In this document: positions 8,936 through 17,398 of the stretch, in pieces
Layout: each line of letters starts with the position of its first letter
Position numbering within the stretch: the first letter of the stretch is position 1
Notes under the pieces: generated by a model
What the model saw: only the letters and a program-made list of their open reading frames with translations
The model's database searches: none
What the model was told of the DNA's origin: nothing
Program-made: the position numbers and the translations under genes
Source of the DNA: Arminella tubonensis
GTDB lineage: Bacteria > Pseudomonadota > Alphaproteobacteria > Rhizobiales > Rhizobiaceae
Reading direction: 5' to 3'
Assembly (NCBI RefSeq): GCF_003240585.1
Contig: NZ_PCDP01000083.1
Span: 1 to 52,688, forward strand
DNA length: 52,688 bases

Positions 8936-9600
8936 CGGTCTCAATAGGATCAGTTCTTGCAAAGCGGATGCGGAGCCTTGGCTCGCTTCATCGAACAGTC
9001 TCGGCCGGCTGGTGAGTGGCTTGCCCTGTGGCGGTGACTGCAACTGTGTGCGACGGGCTGGCCTGGGGGCGGCTAAGCGACACATGCGGGTGCCGTATAT
9101 TGGCGCCGCCCGTGAAGAATTCGTAATATGTTGAATGAGGGTTCTATCTTGATTTCTGAAGTCTTGCGTCTTGGAAGGTTCGGCGGTGAAGAGATGCGCA
9201 AATTGCGCTGATGGAGGACAGGTGCCCCCCTGTTTCGTGACAGGGTTTCCACGGCGTACTACTATGCGCTCGAAGGGCGGCTACACACCAAACAGAACGA
9301 TCTTTTGCGAAGGCTCGACCAGATGGCTGATGCGACATCGAATCCATCGGCAATGGCAAGGTCCACAAGAATACGAATTCGGCGTCGAGGTCAACGTCGT
9401 GTACAACGGGGCGACAGAACGCCCTCCAGGCCACCGGGAGGCGGCAACGTTCCCCGGGGTTTTATCCGGTCTTGAGTTCGCTTCAGCGCTTTTCCTCGGA
9501 TTGCCAACAATGCAGGGCATCTCAACTGCGATCGACTGCAGAGCTTCCCGCCGCCGAAATTCTCGTCGGTCCAGCGGGAAGTATCCGCAGTCAAGTGACA
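8936..9600. other. Gene-free stretch between sugar locus and regulators
   Basis: About 665 bp with several overlapping open frames but none with a convincing start, ribosome binding site and protein-like composition. It lies downstream of the rightward epimerase gene and downstream of the leftward LuxR gene, so terminators are expected, yet I see no strong GC hairpin with a T-run. It may be a decayed insertion or lost gene. Confidence 0.4.
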
Positions 9601-10371
9601 TTATCTCGCGCTTTCCCGGATCTTGTAGGCGACTTCAGTCCGGTTGGTCGCGTTGAGCTTCTTCATGATGTTGCGGATGTGGACTTTGACTGTGCTTTCG
9701 CACAGGTCCATTTCATAGGCGATGATCTTGTTCGCCTTGCCGCGTCGCAGAGCCTCGGCCACAACCACCTCGCGGGGCGTAAAGAGACTATCGGTTGGAT
9801 GTGTGCCATTGCTGACCGAGGCGATGACCTCCTTGGCGGCAAGGATGCTGCTTGCAGGCACGAAGACCCCGCCGGCACGTGCCAGAGCGATGGCTTCAGC
9901 CGCGACATTGATACGAACGCTGGTCGGGATGTAACCCTTGGCACCGCACTCCAGAGCCTTCAGGATCTGTGCCAGCTCGTCGCTTTCGGCGCCGACGATC
10001 AGCGGGACAGCCTTGAACCTTTCCGTCAGGCCCGAGATCCTCTCGCTGATTTCGGTGTCGGTGACTTTCTTGCCACCAATCATGAAGAGAATGGCGCCCG
10101 GCTCGTGCATCATCCGAAGCCTCTGCCATTCCTCGAAAGAACCCACCGTCACGATGGCCATCGATGAATCGTAGTCTGTCAGGCCTCGCGACAGGCACTC
10201 ACGGTCCAGAGCCCGCGGATCGATCAGCAAGACATAGTCTGCCTCATCGTCGTCCGTGCTTTGGAGCCTCGATGCGGCAAGCGCTCGAATCGGCTCCTGT
10301 GCTCTCACAGAAATTAGGTGAGTGGCGGTTTCTGTTCCGAATTTTTCACTTGAAAGCGACTGTCTGTCCAT
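9601..10371 (-). CDS. LuxR-family transcriptional regulator with pseudo-receiver domain
   Basis: A 256-residue regulator. The C-terminus (about 190-256) is a LuxR/GerE helix-turn-helix: LFTPREVVVAEALRRGKANK, then STVKVHIRNIMKKLNATNRTEVAYK. Residues 45-175 read like a response-regulator receiver (VLLIDPRALDREC at the start, LECGAKGYIPTSV at the end). The strand that should hold the phosphorylated Asp reads ILFMIGGKK, with no Asp, and the usual late Lys is Thr in YIPTSV. It is therefore unlikely to be controlled by ordinary phosphorylation. Start ATG 10371 has GGAG eight bases upstream. Similar proteins regulate exopolysaccharide in rhizobia. It lies between the sugar genes and a Crp-like gene. 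Confidence 0.85.
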   Translation of the reverse strand: MDRQSLSSEKFGTETATHLISVRAQEPIRALAASRLQSTDDDEADYVLLIDPRALDRECLSRGLTDYDSSMAIVTVGSFEEWQRLRMMHEPGAILFMIGGKKVTDTEISERISGLTERFKAVPLIVGAESDELAQILKALECGAKGYIPTSVRINVAAEAIALARAGGVFVPASSILAAKEVIASVSNGTHPTDSLFTPREVVVAEALRRGKANKIIAYEMDLCESTVKVHIRNIMKKLNATNRTEVAYKIRESAR

Positions 10372-10699
10372 TAGCCCTACTCCTACTGTTACGCTACTTG
10401 AGCGGCTTTGCTTGGGAACAAGTGAAAGTGCATTCGGACCTTACCTGCGAGACTTGGTTACGCGACCAGGCGAGTAACGGTTCTGCTTTTTTGCCAAGGT
10501 TAAAATTCACTTCGACTAGACCTGATTTAGAATATGTTCGCATTCCAAACGGGCGGCATTAACACAGGTTAATATACAATAAATAAATATCGTCAAATAA
10601 CTGAAATATAGAGAGCTATATAAAATTCGGGTCATGTATTTCTTGTCGCTAAAATATAAATTGGGCAATAAACAATAAAATTGTATCGATAATACAGGC
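10372..10699. promoter_or_regulatory. AT-rich upstream region of the LuxR-type gene
   Basis: 328 bp upstream of the LuxR-type gene and downstream of the Crp/Fnr gene. Bases 10545-10690 are strikingly AT-rich for this GC-rich window, with runs such as ATAAATAAATAT. Such a block is a plausible nucleoid-protein-silenced or regulator-bound promoter. No individual site can be assigned. Confidence 0.4.
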
Positions 10700-11407
10700 C
10701 TACAGTGACTGTGGCATGAAATAACTCGGATCAAAATCGACGATATTCATCAGCCTACGGCGATCGAAAAACTCAACGATCCCATTTCGAAACGAAAGCA
10801 GGCCATTGAGGCGCATGTCTTTCAGGACGCGATTGATGTGTACGGTGGAAAGGCCGACCGCATCCCCCATGTCGGACTGCGTCAAGGGGCATTCGAAGCC
10901 GTCGAAATCAGGTCGGGACTTCGGCGCTCCGACGCGGGTCGCCAGCTCCAGCAGAAGGTGCCCGGTGCGCTCCAACGCATCGCGGCGACCGATGTTGGCC
11001 AGCCGCTCGCCCATCCGGGCCTGACGCCTCATCATCTCTTTCAGGACTATGCCATAGAGCTTCGGTGAAGACTTGCCGACGTCGTTGAACGTGAAATCCG
11101 GCAGCTCATAGACGGTGACATCCGAAAGTGCCTGGACGGCCTCCTGCGCCAATTCCGTCGATGTCCGGAAAAGCATGTCGCCTCTTAAAGCGAAGTCGAC
11201 AACAACACGTGTGCCGTTTGGCAGCATCTTACTGCAGACTGCCCAGCCGCCGACAAGAAAAAGCATGCGCGCTGTGTCGCTTTCTGCTTCAAAGATCGCA
11301 TCCCCCGCAGAGTAGTGGCGATAAATGCCACCTGTCATCTCCGTTTTATAGTGCTTTTGCTCGATATGCGTCGGTCGTTTGTGCGCGGACAAAATCAAAC
11401 TCACCAT
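10700..11407 (-). CDS. Crp/Fnr-family transcriptional regulator
   Basis: A 235-residue protein with an N-terminal cyclic-nucleotide-binding-type beta barrel (AGDAIFEAESDTARMLFLVGG near residue 35, FALRGDML near residue 75) and a C-terminal winged helix. The recognition region is CPLTQSDMGDAVGLSTVHIN followed by RVLKDMRLNGLL. There is no FNR-type N-terminal Cys cluster, so an iron-sulfur oxygen sensor is unlikely. An upstream TTG would add six residues, but ATG 11407 has GGGGGA four bases upstream and is preferred. Rhizobial proteins of this subgroup are numerous and mostly of unknown ligand. Its position between LuxR and the export genes suggests a role in their control. Confidence 0.87.
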   Translation of the reverse strand: MVSLILSAHKRPTHIEQKHYKTEMTGGIYRHYSAGDAIFEAESDTARMLFLVGGWAVCSKMLPNGTRVVVDFALRGDMLFRTSTELAQEAVQALSDVTVYELPDFTFNDVGKSSPKLYGIVLKEMMRRQARMGERLANIGRRDALERTGHLLLELATRVGAPKSRPDFDGFECPLTQSDMGDAVGLSTVHINRVLKDMRLNGLLSFRNGIVEFFDRRRLMNIVDFDPSYFMPQSL

Positions 11408-11601
11408 CCGTTCCCCCAATAGCAAGTGACCTAAGGAGAGGCCGCTCGTGTGTTGCCACAGCTATGTCACGTTACGTAGGGGAAGTGTATAACACGCAAC
11501 TTTCGGCTTGGCTCTTAATCTATGTTGCGTATGTGGATAAACGTCAAAACTATTTTACAATTCTTTTGGCTAAGACGAGAAGTCTTAAACGCGAGATATG
11601 G

Positions 11602-12900
11602 TTATATCCATTTCCTCGATGACAATACGCCATGATTAACTACATCTGAGGATGTCGTAATACCTTTTCGGTATATTTTGGGACTTGTTGTGAAATTATT
11701 CCTAACAGTGCATTCAAGCGCCTGTCGCAAGTGAGAAAGGCCAGATTGTGCGAATTCTAGCACCGCGGCGTGACGTTGGGCGTCAATTCCCTCTCGTTCC
11801 GCGGCGTTCAGCTGTAGCCAGACGTTGCGAACGCAGGCATCCGTGCCGTTGACGAAATACTCTTCCCGCCCGACGGACTGGAAAAAGCCCTGCACCTTCT
11901 TGTCCCAACCAAGTCCAACATGCGGAATGGCGAGCGAATACGCCGCAATGCAGGCGTGAAGACGGTGGGCGAGGATGACGCTGGTCGAGGTCAGAATATC
12001 TATCAGTTCTTCCGGCGTGCGTGGGCGTTCTGCAAGCTCGACGCGTCCGGACGCCAGGTGTTTGGCCATGGCCGCGTCGTCGAGTATCTGGTTCGCGAAT
12101 GCCTGGTCTTCCGCGGCGCCGTTGCAAAAGACACAAACGCGGTGTCCATCGGCTAGAAGCAGCTTGATAAGCTCGCGGTAGTCGTCGACGCTCCGGAACG
12201 GGATCGCGGAAACGGACTGGCTGGCATGACGTTCCAGTATGATCGGCTCGGTCACGCAAATTCCGGCAACACGCTTGAACTTCGGCTCGAAGAGATCCGC
12301 CTGCGGACCTGTCATGTGTCTGACAAGCAAGCCCGGATCCGGGAAGATTTCCGCCGCGGGACCGTCCGGGAAATGGTGCGACCAGTTATCGCTTGCAAAA
12401 TTGTCGCGAACCGAGAGATGGACGATCTGGGTCTTGTGCAGGCGTTCGAACAGCGACTTTGCCCGGGGTGACCAGTGTCCGCTGACACCGACTGCGTAGA
12501 TCGCCAAGGGACGTTTCGCCTGCCGGACGCAATCGAGCAATGTCCCAACCTTCAGCGGGAAATTGAGATCGTCGTCCTGGAAAAGGTTTCCGCCGCCGAT
12601 GACCACGGCATCGGCCGCGGCGATCTTTTTCTCCCATTCCTGGCGCAGCTTGCGGAGCGATCGGCCGAGAACATATTCCACCGCCATCCGCCTTGCGAAT
12701 GGCGGCAACCGGTGGAGAATTCTGATGGCAGGCTGCCGTCGGTTTCGGCTCGTGCCGAAGCCCTCCCTGCCGGCAAGATCGATCGTCTCAATCTGGACGT
12801 TGTCGACGCCGCCGTGACCGAGATATTTCTCGATGCACAGCGCAAGCAGTCCATCACCGAGATTTTCACTGTACTTCACATTGAAAACGAGAATTTTCAC
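11602..12900 (-). CDS. Polysaccharide pyruvyl transferase family protein
   Basis: A 432-residue protein of the PF04230 family, which transfers pyruvate ketal groups from phosphoenolpyruvate to glycan hydroxyls or in related members has other transferase roles. Seen are the N-terminal ILVFNVKYSENLGDGLLAL, the VVIGGGNLFQDDD motif near residue 98, and the C-terminal VILAHRLHACIAAYSLAIP near residue 320 with the conserved HRLH. The start is GTG at 12900, overlapping the stop of the polymerase gene as GTGA, so the two are translationally coupled. It probably decorates the repeat unit polymerised by that protein. Pyruvyl decoration is also typical of succinoglycan-like rhizobial polysaccharides. 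Confidence 0.85.
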   Translation of the reverse strand: MKILVFNVKYSENLGDGLLALCIEKYLGHGGVDNVQIETIDLAGREGFGTSRNRRQPAIRILHRLPPFARRMAVEYVLGRSLRKLRQEWEKKIAAADAVVIGGGNLFQDDDLNFPLKVGTLLDCVRQAKRPLAIYAVGVSGHWSPRAKSLFERLHKTQIVHLSVRDNFASDNWSHHFPDGPAAEIFPDPGLLVRHMTGPQADLFEPKFKRVAGICVTEPIILERHASQSVSAIPFRSVDDYRELIKLLLADGHRVCVFCNGAAEDQAFANQILDDAAMAKHLASGRVELAERPRTPEELIDILTSTSVILAHRLHACIAAYSLAIPHVGLGWDKKVQGFFQSVGREEYFVNGTDACVRNVWLQLNAAEREGIDAQRHAAVLEFAQSGLSHLRQALECTVRNNFTTSPKIYRKGITTSSDVVNHGVLSSRKWI

Positions 12901-14348
12901 CGCCAGCCTCCCAGCATAGCAAGCTGTTGCGAATATCGCCGCCGCTCCGTCGAAACGGCTTCCGCTTGTACGGGCAAAGGCGACGTCAGGGCGGCGATCG
13001 TGCCGGCTAGAATGTAGAACATCAGCCCCAGATCATAGACGGTGCCCGATGTGAACGCCGTGGCCAACGCGGCCAGGAACCCGACTTTCGAAGCGCGTGC
13101 GACGGCCGATGCTTCGGTCGACACCCACAGTCTGGTTTTCGTGTTGGCCACGAGAGTGACAGCCACGAAGACCGCGAATATCAAGGCGCCCTCAACGCCG
13201 AGATTAGAAAGAAGAACCAACGCGAAACTCGATGCGCGGGCGCTGCCGAGACCCGCTCCGAGACCTGATGTATCGAGGAACGTTTGGTATGCCATCGCAT
13301 TCCACATGAAGCGCTCGCGCCCGGAATCGCTGTCTGCCTTGGACAGAACCATCTCATCAAAGAATTCGGTGAGATTGGTAGCGATCTCGGGCATGAAGAT
13401 CGGAATGAAGAGCACAATCATCGGGATCGCCACGATCAGCGCGACGATGAATACAGGCCGACCCCCTCCAGGCTCCTGACGCGATTTTGCCAGCGATCGG
13501 ATGACGAGCAGAGGAAGAATGGCGGCCAGACCCAGCAGCGCCGTGGCAGAGGTAGAAAAGATCAGCGCCAGAAGTGAGAGACTTGCGACTATTCCGGTCA
13601 GGCGAGACCGAATGCGGTCCAGCCAAAGGCTTGCCGTGATCCCAAACAGGATCAGCGTAAAGTCGGCGAATGCAGACGCCTCCGGAAACGTCCCGGATAT
13701 GCGTTTCAACCCGCCCTTTTCCGCATCCGTCAACAGGGCGTAGTTCGCGGTATGCAGGAAATCCAGAAGATATTCGGTGTGGGAAAAATATGTGATGATA
13801 TCGAGCGCGGCGAATGTGAGATTGCTGATGCTGACGATCAAGATGGCGGAAATGAAGGCTTCCGGCGCAGCGGTTCGTCGCAAGAAAGCGAATGTGAACG
13901 CAAAGCAGACGAGACCGCCAATGGCATAGACCGTTTGCGTGATGTTGTTCGACGAAAAATGAAGAGGCTGAAGGAAGATCAGGCTGCGTGTGCCGATGGA
14001 TCGCTCAACGATCATCGTCTGCGTCACGCCTTCAAAAAGGCGTGGAAAGAAGATTGCGCTCACGAGACCGAATATGGTGAGGACCAGCAGAACAAAGCCT
14101 GGGCGGGGAAAGGCGAGCCCAGCGAAAATCTGCTGCTCGCCAAAGGCAAGGAACACCCTTAAGGCAAAGAATAGCAAGAACAGGCTCGGCACCAGCACCG
14201 ACGCGCCGCCGAGACCCGGCAGGTTGAACGCCGCCGCCGAACCGAACACGGTTGAAACGATTAGAATAGAAAACGCCCAGCCGACCGGCGCGGCCAAACT
14301 CGCCACCCCGACGATAACGGTGAGGAAACCCAGAAATTGGAAGTTCAT
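12897..14348 (-). CDS. O-antigen ligase/polymerase-like membrane protein (Wzy-like)
   Basis: A 483-residue integral membrane protein with about 11-12 hydrophobic segments, starting MNFQFLGFLTVIVGVASLAAPVG. A long loop in the second half (NLTEFFDEMVLSKADSDSGR near residue 340) is followed by ERFMWNAMAYQTFLDTSGLGAGLGSARASS. The R-x-x-x-W and GxGLGSxR-type pattern after the big periplasmic loop is typical of O-antigen polymerases and WaaL-type ligases. The inner-membrane protein would join lipid-linked repeat units on the periplasmic side. It is coupled to the pyruvyltransferase and divergent from a secreted GH16 glycanase. The flippase that would feed it may be the one at 33839. Confidence 0.82.
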   Translation of the reverse strand: MNFQFLGFLTVIVGVASLAAPVGWAFSILIVSTVFGSAAAFNLPGLGGASVLVPSLFLLFFALRVFLAFGEQQIFAGLAFPRPGFVLLVLTIFGLVSAIFFPRLFEGVTQTMIVERSIGTRSLIFLQPLHFSSNNITQTVYAIGGLVCFAFTFAFLRRTAAPEAFISAILIVSISNLTFAALDIITYFSHTEYLLDFLHTANYALLTDAEKGGLKRISGTFPEASAFADFTLILFGITASLWLDRIRSRLTGIVASLSLLALIFSTSATALLGLAAILPLLVIRSLAKSRQEPGGGRPVFIVALIVAIPMIVLFIPIFMPEIATNLTEFFDEMVLSKADSDSGRERFMWNAMAYQTFLDTSGLGAGLGSARASSFALVLLSNLGVEGALIFAVFVAVTLVANTKTRLWVSTEASAVARASKVGFLAALATAFTSGTVYDLGLMFYILAGTIAALTSPLPVQAEAVSTERRRYSQQLAMLGGWR

Positions 14349-14492
14349 GCGGAATTCCGCCCGGTTTTGACTGATTTCAGGCTAACACGCGCTGGTGGTG
14401 TTGTATTTACGCCTCCCTTTAAGCCCTTTGCGGTACCGCATGAGCCAAAATGGGTTCTTACCGTTAAGTCGACCAGCAGGTAGCGTCGCGCC
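14349..14492. promoter_or_regulatory. Divergent promoter region between polymerase and GH16 genes
   Basis: 144 bp between two outward-facing genes (polymerase leftward, glycanase rightward). Both promoters should lie here, which allows shared control of polymer synthesis and cleavage. No operator or consensus promoter could be assigned by eye. Confidence 0.45.
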
Positions 14493-15353
14493 ATGATGAG
14501 CACGCTAACGAATGAATCCACCGACTTGTCCCTGTCTCGCCGTCGCCTGCTTGGCGCCGTTGTGGCGGCTGCATGTCTCATGCTGGCGCCAGCGACCTAT
14601 GCCGACGGCTACGTTTCAGGCGATACGGGCGACAATCTCAATGTCGCCCAGATGAAGCTGACCTTTGAAGATCAGTTCAACGATATCGACGTTTCAGCAT
14701 GGGGACCCAATACCCGCTGGATTGCCCACACGCCATGGTCGGGCGATTTCGGCGGCGCCCAGTTCACAGACCCCACCGACGGTTTCCCGTTTACTGTCAA
14801 GGACGGGATCCTGCGAATTGAAGCTTCGAAATCTGCAGATGGGAAATGGCGTTCGGGATTGCTCGCTTCGGTCGATCCGGCTGGCAACGGCTTCTCCCAG
14901 CAATATGGCTATTTCGAAATGCGGGCGAGCCTGCCATCCGGGCCTGGCCTGTGGCCGGCATTCTGGCTGATTGGCAAGGACCGCTCCAAGTCGACCGCTG
15001 AGATCGATGCGATGGAATATTACGGCGACAAGCCCAGCGGCTATTCGTCGACGGTCCACGTCTGGCACAAGGACGGCAAACACTATTCGGATTATTCCCG
15101 CGTCAACGTATTCGAAACCGCCGACCCGACCGAATATCACACATACGGCGTGAAGGTGGATTCCGACTATGTCAGGATGTATTTCGACGGAAAACTTGCC
15201 TGGAAGACCAAGACACAGCCGGAGTATCGGCAGCCCTTGTATATATTGCTGAATTTGGGCCTGGTGGACGGAGTGACCAAGATGGTCGCGCCTGATCCCT
15301 CGTTCATGTCGGTCGATTACGTTCGCGCTTACGGCTTGAATCCAGTGGAATAA
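14493..15353 (+). CDS. Secreted glycoside hydrolase family 16 endo-beta-glycanase (ExoK-like)
   Basis: A 286-residue secreted enzyme. The N-terminus SRRRLLGAVVAAACLMLAP ending ATYADG is a signal peptide, with an Arg run that could be read as Tat-like but is more likely Sec. The GH16 catalytic signature EIDAMEYYG places the nucleophile at E170 and the acid/base at E175. LWPAFWLIG and WHTYG-like strands (EYHTYGVKVD) complete the jelly-roll. In Sinorhizobium, ExoK and ExsH of this family trim succinoglycan to low molecular weight forms. Here it is divergent from a polymerase and pyruvyltransferase, so it probably cuts the polymer they make. The substrate bond cannot be read from sequence. Confidence 0.9.
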   Translation: MMSTLTNESTDLSLSRRRLLGAVVAAACLMLAPATYADGYVSGDTGDNLNVAQMKLTFEDQFNDIDVSAWGPNTRWIAHTPWSGDFGGAQFTDPTDGFPFTVKDGILRIEASKSADGKWRSGLLASVDPAGNGFSQQYGYFEMRASLPSGPGLWPAFWLIGKDRSKSTAEIDAMEYYGDKPSGYSSTVHVWHKDGKHYSDYSRVNVFETADPTEYHTYGVKVDSDYVRMYFDGKLAWKTKTQPEYRQPLYILLNLGLVDGVTKMVAPDPSFMSVDYVRAYGLNPVE

Positions 15354-15667
15354 CGCCCTTCGCGTTCCCCGCCCGATACCCGATTTGCGCCGGTCGATCA
15401 TCGTCACCGCGAAACAGCATTTTATGGGAAGGGCAAGGCATTTGCGGCGATCCACACCTCGGCATCTAATACTTTTGGACAGGGCCGGGGTGAAGGAAGG
15501 AGGATCGGAAGCGAAATGCCTACACCCCTTAACCCTTAAGACCTCCACCGATCCGCTGCGGTTATCACAATGATCAACTGGTGATTTTTCCACGGCATGG
15601 AATTCTGCATCCGGGAAAAGCGCACTGACGCACCTGTAGAAAGCGAACGTTGCGTGAGGAAACATTG
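15354..15667. promoter_or_regulatory. Upstream region of the NRPS/PKS operon
   Basis: 314 bp between the GH16 gene and the first assembly-line gene. It should hold the promoter of the whole 13-kb operon. The only ordered structure I see is an imperfect dyad around 15562-15587, listed separately. No clear terminator for the GH16 gene is visible, so read-through from it is possible. Confidence 0.45.
15564..15585. promoter_or_regulatory. Inverted repeat ATCAC-N12-GTGAT, possible operator
   Basis: ATCAC at 15564-15568 and GTGAT at 15581-15585 face each other across 12 bases, with TGATCA inside (15571-15576). It lies about 80 bp ahead of the first assembly-line start. A dimeric regulator such as either of the two nearby could use it, but a 5-base arm arises often by chance. 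Confidence 0.25.
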
Positions 15668-17398
15668 ATGACTGATCTCTATCCGAACACAGTGAACCGC
15701 CGGTCAGCGGTTATACAATTCGATCGAGACCGAAATCTCCAAGACATGGTTCGCCAGCAGGCGGAAACGGCTCCTGACGCGATCGCGATCGATTTCGATG
15801 GTCGGTTGATAACGTATGCCGAGCTTGATGGCCTCTCGGAAAAACTTGCTGTCCATCTCCAGACGCTTGGCGTTGTCAAAGGCAATACCGTTGCCTTGGT
15901 TTTACCGCGAGCGATCTCCACCGTCGTCTCGAAACTCGCGATCTTAAAAGCAGGGGCAGCCTATATCTCGCTCGATCCGGCCCTTCCACCAAGCCAGATC
16001 GAGCAGATCCTTCTGGAATGCAAGCCGGAGCTGATTTTTGCCGGTGCCACGCGCCAAAGGAAGCTATGGGCGCCTGACCTTGCCGCCGCGATCTTCGATC
16101 TCGATGAGATCCTCGATGCGCTGGTGTCAGCCCCGGCCGTTGAACGACTGGCGGTCGAGATCGGCGGCGCTGATACTGCATATGTCATGCCTACGATCGG
16201 TTTGACCGGCCAGGTCAAGGGCGTCCCGGTGATGCACCGTTCCATTTCACGCGTCGTGCTGGATCAGAACTACATCAAGTTCAACCAGGGCGACGTCGTC
16301 CTGCAAACCTCGGCAAGCTGGTTCGATGCCGAAGCACTCGAAATGTGGGGCGCACTGCTGACCGGCTGCGCACTGGTCGGAATGCCGGCCGGTGCATTTT
16401 CATTGAGCCGGTTGTGCGACCTCATCCGAAAAGCCGGTGTCACCACCATGTTTCTGACGACGGAGATTTTCAACCGGCTTGCCGACAAGAACACGAGCGA
16501 CCTTCAATCGTTAAAGCATGTCGTCTTTGGCGGTGAGATCGGTTCGGCTGAACATGTCGGCCGCTTTCTGAAGGCCCATCCGGGATGCAAGATTACCAAC
16601 GCCTATGGGCCGAACGAAGTCAACGCATTCGAGACGACGATCGCCGTTCCGGCCAAGCTTGACAATCCTCAGATGAAAGACGTCGCCCTTGGCCGTGCTG
16701 CGAGAGAGGTTAGCTCCTTGCGCCGAGATGCGGCCCGAATAGACGCCCGGACCGGGATTGAGGGGACGCGGGCCGAGCTTGACGCCATCGAAGCCGCCCT
16801 TCGCGGCGATCCGCGGCTGCGGGACGGCGTCGCCATGTGCCACGAGCAAGGGTCGAAGGCAAAGCGGATCGTTGCCTATCTGCGCCCGCACAGCACAGGT
16901 GCCGGCAAGGATCCCCACTTCGTCCGGCAGGTCATGGCAAACCTTCGTAGCACGCTTCCGGCCTACATGATCCCGGACTGCGCTGTTGTGCTCGACGACT
17001 TTCCAATGGACCAGGCGGGTAATATCGAGCGCGAGAAGCTCCCCGTCCCGGGGAATGCGGCAAAGGTGGATGACGTTTCATCAGCACCCGGCGACCAGAC
17101 CGAAATTATCCTGACCGAGCTTTGGCAAGGCATACTCGGACGGTCGAACATCGGCCTCGACCGAAATTTCTTTGATCTTGGCGGCACGTCACTGCAATTG
17201 ATACACGCCCACGCCCGGCTTGAAGCCAAGCTCGGCCGTGCGATCGACGTTGTCGCCCTCTTTACCTATTCGACCATTCGCGACTTGTCCCGCTTTCTTG
17301 ACGGCAAGACGACCGGATCGACACGCTCGATGTCCGCCGCGCAGCGCGCGACCCTGCAGCGACAGACCAGATTTCAATTCCGTAGGAGTGCTCTATGA
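15668..17398 (+). CDS. NRPS protein 1: degenerate adenylation domain plus peptidyl carrier
   Basis: A 576-residue protein; ATG 15668 has GAGGA seven bases upstream, better than the in-frame TTG at 15650. Residues 25-490 are an adenylation (A) fold and 490-560 a carrier (PCP) with LGGTSLQLI, phosphopantetheine Ser S508. The A domain is damaged in all its chemistry. Motif A3 (normally TSGSTGxPKG) reads MPTIGLTGQVKG from residue 174. After VALGRAA (about 345) some 75-80 residues holding A6 and A7 (the Tyr-x-Thr-Gly-Asp) are missing. A8 is altered to RIDARTGIEGTRAEL. The A10 lysine is Asn (N452 in QAGNIERE). It probably cannot adenylate; the carrier looks intact. The basic tail RFQFRRSAL and 4-base overlap with the next gene suggest it hands its carrier cargo to the KS of protein 2. 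Confidence 0.88.
   Translation: MTDLYPNTVNRRSAVIQFDRDRNLQDMVRQQAETAPDAIAIDFDGRLITYAELDGLSEKLAVHLQTLGVVKGNTVALVLPRAISTVVSKLAILKAGAAYISLDPALPPSQIEQILLECKPELIFAGATRQRKLWAPDLAAAIFDLDEILDALVSAPAVERLAVEIGGADTAYVMPTIGLTGQVKGVPVMHRSISRVVLDQNYIKFNQGDVVLQTSASWFDAEALEMWGALLTGCALVGMPAGAFSLSRLCDLIRKAGVTTMFLTTEIFNRLADKNTSDLQSLKHVVFGGEIGSAEHVGRFLKAHPGCKITNAYGPNEVNAFETTIAVPAKLDNPQMKDVALGRAAREVSSLRRDAARIDARTGIEGTRAELDAIEAALRGDPRLRDGVAMCHEQGSKAKRIVAYLRPHSTGAGKDPHFVRQVMANLRSTLPAYMIPDCAVVLDDFPMDQAGNIEREKLPVPGNAAKVDDVSSAPGDQTEIILTELWQGILGRSNIGLDRNFFDLGGTSLQLIHAHARLEAKLGRAIDVVALFTYSTIRDLSRFLDGKTTGSTRSMSAAQRATLQRQTRFQFRRSAL

Noticed and set aside
9171..9656. 161-codon plus-strand frame in the gap after the epimerase gene
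   Set aside because: Low-complexity Arg/Ser composition, no ribosome binding site, and it runs into the antisense of the LuxR gene.
14694..15665. 323-codon minus-strand open frame across the GH16 gene and the intergenic region
   Set aside because: It covers the complete GH16 coding sequence antisense and has no recognisable motif or good start.
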